From contig JACPOS010000019.1 of NCBI GenBank assembly GCA_016191395.1, positions 38,732 to 102,731 of the forward strand: a DNA stretch of 64,000 nt, written 5' to 3'. How positions within the stretch are numbered: position 1 is the first letter of the stretch; each line of letters opens with the position of its first letter. This DNA is from Chloroflexota bacterium (GTDB lineage Bacteria > Chloroflexota > Limnocylindria > Limnocylindrales > CSP1-4). The translations under genes were made by a program, and so were the position numbers. The notes beneath the pieces are model-generated. The model did no database searches. It was not told the origin of the DNA and worked only from the letters and a program-made list of their open reading frames with translations. Shown here piece after piece: positions 60,111 through 64,000 of the stretch.

Positions 60111-60496
60111 CGGCCGTCGATCGAACGACGATGGCGGCGGTCCTCGCGATGTGGAACGGCGCGCCCACGGATCGGCTCGCGGAGCTCCTCGCCCCGGCCT
60201 ATCGGGGGCACGTGCTCGGCGTTGCTAACGGCGAGCGGGACGGCGCCGCGTATCCCGCCTCAATCTCGCGATATCGCGAGGCCGTTCCGGGCGTCGCGTT
60301 CGAGGTCGTCGAGCAGTTCGACGCTGGCGATCGACTCGTGACGCGGCTCGAAGCCCGCCGCGCCGGCCCGGATGCCGGGCGTCGATCCGTCAGCCACGGC
60401 GTGAACATCTCGCGGTTCGGCGGGGCCGGCCGACTGGACGAGGAGTGGGCCATCTGGTCGGCGTGGCAGGAGGCGGAGGAGCGGCCGTCGCGGTGA
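60107..60496 (+). CDS. SnoaL-like/NTF2-fold protein
   Basis: This 129-residue protein has an NTF2-like cone fold pattern of the SnoaL/ester cyclase kind: LAMWNGAPTDRLAELLAPAYRGH, SRYREAVPGVAFEVVEQFDAGDRLVTRLEARR and NISRFGGAGRLDEEWAIW. Members act as isomerases, cyclases or ligand-binding proteins. It is coupled by GTGA to both neighbours, so it may process the aminotransferase product. Confidence 0.8.
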   Translation: MTAVDRTTMAAVLAMWNGAPTDRLAELLAPAYRGHVLGVANGERDGAAYPASISRYREAVPGVAFEVVEQFDAGDRLVTRLEARRAGPDAGRRSVSHGVNISRFGGAGRLDEEWAIWSAWQEAEERPSR

Positions 60497-61173
60497 AGGA
60501 GACACGCCAGCAGCTCGTCGCCCGGCTGGCTGCCGAGCGCGACCCGGACGTCCTGCGCGAGTACGTGCACCACGCGGCGTGGCAGGTGCGCTGGACCGCG
60601 ATCGAATCCCTGGGGAAATCCGGATCCCCCGACGCGGAGGCGGCGCTGCTCGAGGTCCTGCAGCTGAACGCGGACGTGCGGGACCTCCCGTTCGCGAACG
60701 CGGCACTGCGCCAGGTGGGCTCGAAGGCCGCGGTCCCCGCGCTCACCGCCCTCATCCATCATCCCAACGAGGACGTGAAGGCCTCGGCGATCGGCGCGCT
60801 CGGCGTCCTGGGCGACGCCTCGGTGACGCCGACCTATCTCGACGCGCTGTCCAATCGATCCTGGGTCGCGAAGTGGTACGCGATGGAGGCGATCTCCAGG
60901 GGTGCGGACGAGCGCGCGATCGGGCCGGTCTGTGAGCGGGTCAGGTCGATCCTGCGCCGCGAGCGCAAGGTCAAGCTCGCCGGAACGACCGAGCTCATGT
61001 ACGCGCTCGAGTACCTCGCTCGATGGAGGTCATCGAGCATCGTCGTCGAGGAAACCATCGCCTGGGTGCGCCAGACGGCGATCGGCCGGCTGCGCCCGGA
61101 AGAGCGCTCCTGGTTCGAGACGACATTCGGCGATGATTCGTCGGTCGAGCATCCGTTGGAGGGCAGGACCTGA
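60493..61173 (+). CDS. HEAT-repeat protein
   Basis: This 226-residue protein has HEAT-like helix pairs (about 18-160): WQVRWTAIESLGKSGSPDAEAALLEVL, FANAALRQVGSKAAVPALTALI, VKASAIGALGVLGDASVTPTYLDAL, VAKWYAMEAISRGADERAIGPV. These scaffolds bind proteins or act as phycobilin-lyase-like chaperones. The role is unknown. GTG 60493 is inside the overlap with the preceding gene. Confidence 0.83.
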   Translation: MKETRQQLVARLAAERDPDVLREYVHHAAWQVRWTAIESLGKSGSPDAEAALLEVLQLNADVRDLPFANAALRQVGSKAAVPALTALIHHPNEDVKASAIGALGVLGDASVTPTYLDALSNRSWVAKWYAMEAISRGADERAIGPVCERVRSILRRERKVKLAGTTELMYALEYLARWRSSSIVVEETIAWVRQTAIGRLRPEERSWFETTFGDDSSVEHPLEGRT

Positions 61174-61174
61174 C

Positions 61175-61558
61175 ATGAGCACCGCGCGCAATCCCGAGAC
61201 GATCCCGGCGCCGGTCGGCCGGTATGTCCACCAGATCGAGGTCGGCAAGCCGAGCCGGATCCTCTTCATTTCCGGCCAGATCGGCATCCGGGCGGACGGC
61301 AGCGTGCCGACGGACCCCGTCGAGCAGCTCGACATCGCCGTGGACTACGTGATGAAGAACCTCGCCGCCGCTGGGCTCGGCGCCGAGGCGCTGACGAAGA
61401 TCACGACCTACGTCGTTGGCAGCCTGGATCCGGCGGGCAGGAAGGCGGTGCTGGACAAACACCTCGGCGCCCACGTCTCGTGCAGCACGCTGGTGTTCGT
61501 CGCCGCCCTGGCGCGTCCGGAGTACCTGGTCGAGGTGGACGCCTGGGCCGCCGAATAG
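61175..61558 (+). CDS. RidA (YjgF) family protein
   Basis: This 127-residue protein fits RidA: AARNPETIPAPVGRYVHQIE-like start, ILFISGQIGIRADGSVPTDPVEQLDIAVDYVMKNL and TYVVGSLDP. RidA deaminates reactive enamines/imines made by PLP enzymes, and an aminotransferase lies three genes upstream, which fits. The usual catalytic Arg is not at the standard place (VVGSLDP); YLVEVDAWAAE ends the protein. It starts one base after the HEAT gene stop. Confidence 0.85.
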   Translation: MSTARNPETIPAPVGRYVHQIEVGKPSRILFISGQIGIRADGSVPTDPVEQLDIAVDYVMKNLAAAGLGAEALTKITTYVVGSLDPAGRKAVLDKHLGAHVSCSTLVFVAALARPEYLVEVDAWAAE

Positions 61559-61583
61559 GCGGGCGGATGGAACGGGCGACGGA

Positions 61584-61832
61584 TTACGCCCCTTCGGAGA
61601 CTTCGTACAGCGTGTGCGCCTCGAGGCCGTGGGCCTCGCGGTGAACGCGGGCGGCCGTCTCGCGGTCGGGCGCGTCGACCAGGCAGAAGACCTTGCCTTT
61701 CTCCTCGTCGACCCAGTAGTGCTTGTAGTTGACCCCGTACTTGCCCTGGACGCGGACGTCGGCTTCGTGCGCGCCGGCAACCGCCTCGGCGGTGACGCCG
61801 GGGATGTCGTGCTCGTCCATGTAGGTCGGCAT
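61584..61832 (-). CDS. DUF4242 (SCO4226-like) protein
   Basis: This 82-residue protein fits DUF4242, a small ferredoxin-like fold: IPGVTAEAVAGAHEADVRVQ, then YKHYWVDEEKGKVFCLVDAPDRETAARVHREAHGL. A relative in Streptomyces binds nickel, and the conserved HYW, Cys and His in this block are the probable site. AAAGGAG lies eight bases before ATG 61832. It is convergent with RidA. Confidence 0.9.
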   Translation of the reverse strand: MPTYMDEHDIPGVTAEAVAGAHEADVRVQGKYGVNYKHYWVDEEKGKVFCLVDAPDRETAARVHREAHGLEAHTLYEVSEGA

Positions 61833-61903
61833 CGGTGTGCTCCTTTGCTACGGGGCGCCTTTGCGCTCGATCATAGGAAGGCTGGCGAATCGCGCCTCGC
61901 GGC

Positions 61904-63394
61904 TCACCGCTCGAGGCTTTCACCCGCCTGCGGTCGGAACCGGAAGTAGCCCCAGGTCAGGATCGAGAGCGCGCCGAAGGCAGCGAACACGCCGAGCGCC
62001 GCAGTGAACGCCTGCGGGCTCAGCTGCGACACGTACCCCGAGCTCGGGCCGATGAGGATGTGCACGAAGCCGAAGATGCTGATGCCGAAGAGGAGGGCCC
62101 AACCGAGGCGGTTCCATTTGTAGACCGCGTGACCCGGCATGAACCGGAGCGGCATCAGTCCGAACGCGGTCGCCTCGAGGCCCGCGACCAGGATCGCCGC
62201 AAACGCCGTCTGGAGGAGCGTGATGCCGAAACCGTTCGGGTCGTAGCCGAGTGAGCGGGCCCACGTGAGCCCCACCCAGGCGACGAACGCGGCGGCCAGC
62301 GTCCAGAGCGAGCCGTAGAAGGTCTCGCGGCCCTCCTCCTTGTCCTCGACGTCCTTCACGAAGATCGCGCCGAGCACGATCCCGTACAGGTAGCCCGGCT
62401 GGAGGTTGCCGATGCGAGAGACGAGCACGAAGAGCGCCGCGATGACGAGCGCCCAGGGCAGCGGCCGAAGCTTGCCCAGCTCGCCGGTCTTCCGCCTGTG
62501 CGCGAGCATCGGCGGCAGCTTGAAGCTGGCGAGGACGACGATCAGCCCCACGAGGAAGCCGAAGAACTCACCCAGTGATCGAAGGTCGATTCCGAAGTGC
62601 GGGTCCACGAACGAGCTGACCAGCGCGGTCGCCCCGAGGAACAGCAGCAGGCCGATCCGTGCCTCGCCTCCAAGCTTGCCGCCCATCTTGCGCAGCCACC
62701 CGAGCGGGCCCTTCCTGAACCAGCCGGAGATCTCGTCGTAGTTGTTCTCGACGGTGTTGTTGAACAGCTCACCCGCGAACCCGATGATCAGGAGCATCAG
62801 CAGCGCGAGCAGCAGGCTGCCACCGACGTCGCCTCCGTTGGTGTTGACGTCCTCGATGCCGAGCACGGACGAATCGAAGGTCGGCGGCGTGGGCGCGGGG
62901 GTCGGCGCACCCCCAGGCGGCTCGGTGGCGCCGGGGCCCGGGGTCACCGCGACGCCGTTGACCGGCGTTCCTGCGGGAGTGGCGGGCGGCTCCGCGGTCG
63001 GCGTGCTCGTCGGCTCGGCCGACGGAGATTCGCTCGGCGCGACCGACTCCGGCGGCGTCGGCGCGACGGATCCCGTGGGGGCTGGGGTAGCGGTGGGCGC
63101 CGGCGTTGCCGTGGGTTTCAGCGTTGGCTTGGGAGTAGGGCTCGGAGTCGCACTAACCGTGGGTGATGGGGTCGCCGGCGGCAGGACCACGGAGCTGACG
63201 ACGTAGACCGCAGGAGCGGTGGCTCCAGCGCCGTTGTAGGAGCCCGTGAACGTGCAGGTGCCGATGTTCGTGGGCCCCGCCGTGCCCTTGATTGCCATGT
63301 CGCCAACTGCCGCCACGAAGTTGTCGATCGCCGGCAGATCCCCACAGGCCGCGCGATGCATTGCGGTCATCCAATCGCGCGACTGCTTGTCCAT
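61904..63394 (-). CDS. Membrane protein with Pro/Thr-rich extracellular region, N-terminus probably removed by an IS
   Basis: The visible protein has about 496 residues: about 60 residues with two Cys (AACGDLPAIDNF, TNIGTCTFTGSYNG), a Pro/Thr/Ser/Ala-rich linker of about 95 residues and about ten transmembrane segments (from about 175 on). A cytoplasmic basic loop RKGPLGWLRKMGG follows the first. ATG 63394 is a possible start, but codons keep reading sensibly to 63433, where an IS begins, and no signal peptide is present for an exported N-terminus. So the gene was probably cut at its 5' end. Confidence 0.72.
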   Translation of the reverse strand: MDKQSRDWMTAMHRAACGDLPAIDNFVAAVGDMAIKGTAGPTNIGTCTFTGSYNGAGATAPAVYVVSSVVLPPATPSPTVSATPSPTPKPTLKPTATPAPTATPAPTGSVAPTPPESVAPSESPSAEPTSTPTAEPPATPAGTPVNGVAVTPGPGATEPPGGAPTPAPTPPTFDSSVLGIEDVNTNGGDVGGSLLLALLMLLIIGFAGELFNNTVENNYDEISGWFRKGPLGWLRKMGGKLGGEARIGLLLFLGATALVSSFVDPHFGIDLRSLGEFFGFLVGLIVVLASFKLPPMLAHRRKTGELGKLRPLPWALVIAALFVLVSRIGNLQPGYLYGIVLGAIFVKDVEDKEEGRETFYGSLWTLAAAFVAWVGLTWARSLGYDPNGFGITLLQTAFAAILVAGLEATAFGLMPLRFMPGHAVYKWNRLGWALLFGISIFGFVHILIGPSSGYVSQLSPQAFTAALGVFAAFGALSILTWGYFRFRPQAGESLER

Positions 63395-63456
63395 CGGCTT
63401 TGGGCCGGTCTCGGTTGTGTCCAGCGATAGTTCTGAACCGCACTGACTCTGGTGGA

Positions 63457-63485
63457 GACTCCATCGTTTGGAGGACCATGGAGTC
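63457..63485 (+). promoter_or_regulatory. Hairpin around the orfA ribosome site (IS copy A)
   Basis: GACTCCAT (63457-63464) pairs with ATGGAGTC (63478-63485), leaving a 13-base loop with the ribosome site TTGGAGG; the ATG follows at once (63486). A matching structure occurs in copy B (63964-63989). Confidence 0.75.
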
Positions 63486-63821
63486 ATGGCAGACAACAGC
63501 ACCCACCGCCAGCGGCGGTATCCACCTGAGCTGAGGGAGCGGGCGGTCCGGCTGGTGGCCGAGACGGCCGCGGAGCGGGGTGATCGCCACGGCGCGGTCA
63601 CCCACGTCGCGCGCCAACTGGGCATCGGTCCCGAGTCGGTCCGCAACTGGGTCCACCAGGCTGCGGTCGACGCCGGTGATCGAGTCGGCCTGACAACCGA
63701 GGAGCGAGCCAGGATGAAGGAGCTCGAACGCGAGAACCGCGAGCTCCGGCGAGCCAACGAGATCCTTAAGAGCGCGGCGGTTTTCTTCGGGGCGGAGCTC
63801 GACCGCCGGTCCTCGCGATGA
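63486..63821 (+). CDS. IS3-family transposase OrfA
   Basis: This 111-residue protein has the transposase_8 HTH (RRYPPELRERAVRLVAETAA, then HVARQLGIGPESVRNWV) and a C-terminal leucine-zipper-like coiled coil (ARMKELERENRELRRANEILKSAA). It would bind the IS ends and partner with OrfB. The ATG at 63486 follows a TTGGAGG site held in a hairpin loop. It overlaps orfB by ATGA rather than by the usual frameshift window. Confidence 0.95.
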   Translation: MADNSTHRQRRYPPELRERAVRLVAETAAERGDRHGAVTHVARQLGIGPESVRNWVHQAAVDAGDRVGLTTEERARMKELERENRELRRANEILKSAAVFFGAELDRRSSR

Positions 63822-63943
63822 CCGCCTTCATCGATGCGCAGCGCGTCACCCACGGGGTCGAGCCGATCTGCCGGACGCTGGCGATCGCCCCATCGAGCTA
63901 CTACGCCGCGAAGGTCCGGCAGCCGTCCGCCCGGGCTATCTGA
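63818..63943 (+). pseudogene. IS3-family transposase OrfB, truncated
   Basis: Only 41 codons remain (MTAFIDAQRVTHGVEPICRT, then LAIAPSSYYAA). This is the N-terminal start of the OrfB integrase; the rve catalytic DDE domain is missing. The stop TGA is the first three bases of the next IS left end (63941), so the insertion itself made the stop. Copy A can no longer transpose on its own. Confidence 0.9.
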
Positions 63944-64000
63944 ACCGTACTGACTTCGATGGAGACTCCATCTCTTGGAGAATGGAGTCATGGCACAACA
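63941..64000 (+). mobile_element. Second IS3-family element (copy B), left end, runs off the window
   Basis: It begins TGAACCGTACTGACT and keeps the hairpin and ribosome-site layout of copy A (GACTCCAT 63964-63971, ATGGAGTC 63982-63989). Its orfA would start at ATG 63990. About a quarter of the bases differ from copy A, so they are relatives and not a recent duplicate. Confidence 0.85.

Larger units (their letters stand above)
63434..63940 (+). mobile_element. IS3-family element (copy A), interrupted in orfB
   Basis: The left end begins TGAACCGCACTGACT and a very similar left end (TGAACCGTACTGACT) recurs at 63941. Inside are orfA (63486-63821) and the first part of orfB (63818-). OrfB stops exactly where the second left end begins, so the right end of copy A is displaced or lost. 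It separates the 5' end of the membrane protein gene from its upstream part. Confidence 0.85.

Overview
The window is a GC-rich (roughly 70% by eye) bacterial chromosome segment with almost no wasted space. Housekeeping genes include dnaK (end only), dnaJ, prmA, rpsU, a yqeY-like gene, a pgpH-like 7TM-HD gene, ybeY, pth, mfd, apt, mtnA, ahcY and metK. With lineage-typical oddities (a mini SWIM-finger protein, a DUF4242 protein, Pro/Thr-rich secreted proteins, many GTG starts), this points to a soil or freshwater Chloroflexota, perhaps of the Limnocylindria/Ellin6529 type. That placement is inference; an actinobacterial relative is the main alternative. No rRNA, tRNA or CRISPR array was seen.

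Layout. 1-3 kb: end of dnaK, an XRE-HTH protein fused to a PD-(D/E)XK-like domain, and a TPR-LuxR regulator. 3-8 kb: small secreted proteins, a drug-type ABC exporter, a family 5 uracil-DNA glycosylase. 8-12.7 kb: polysaccharide deacetylase, dnaJ-prmA, membrane protein-HIT-lipoprotein operon. 12.7-17.3 kb: acyl-CoA ligase, SDR protein, a second XRE-nuclease paralogue, an alpha/beta hydrolase. 17.3-26.4 kb: a long translation/repair operon from rpsU to mfd. 26.6-32.6 kb: two large surface or exported proteins of unknown role, LysE and MFS exporters. 32.6-42.6 kb: methyl-cycle genes (apt, mtnA, GNAT, ahcY, metK) interrupted by an S9 peptidase, a MarR module and kynureninase. 42.6-46.8 kb: polyamine-type ABC genes without an ATPase, divergent from an XRE-cupin regulator. 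47-50 kb: GDP-mannose operon. 50-53.6 kb: secreted proteins and the SWIM protein. 53.7-56.7 kb: cobalamin riboswitch and BtuFCD-type importer. 56.7-61.8 kb: hydrolase, arginase-family enzyme, aminotransferase, HEAT and RidA genes. 61.9-64 kb: a membrane protein cut by an IS3-family element, itself interrupted by a second related IS.

How it works together. Genes run in tightly coupled operons: about eighteen junctions use 4-base ATGA/GTGA or 1-base TGATG overlaps. Many operon-leading genes have a TANNNT -10 box only 6-10 bases before the start codon, which predicts leaderless transcripts; internal genes and a minority of leaders use Shine-Dalgarno sites. Regulatory DNA can be read at several points: a cobalamin riboswitch, a two-site CTGMAG-N5-CTTCAG operator pair between the polyamine genes and their regulator, a MarR intergenic region with inverted TGTCAAG elements, and four TACC-N4-GGTA-like dyads before the GDP-mannose operon.
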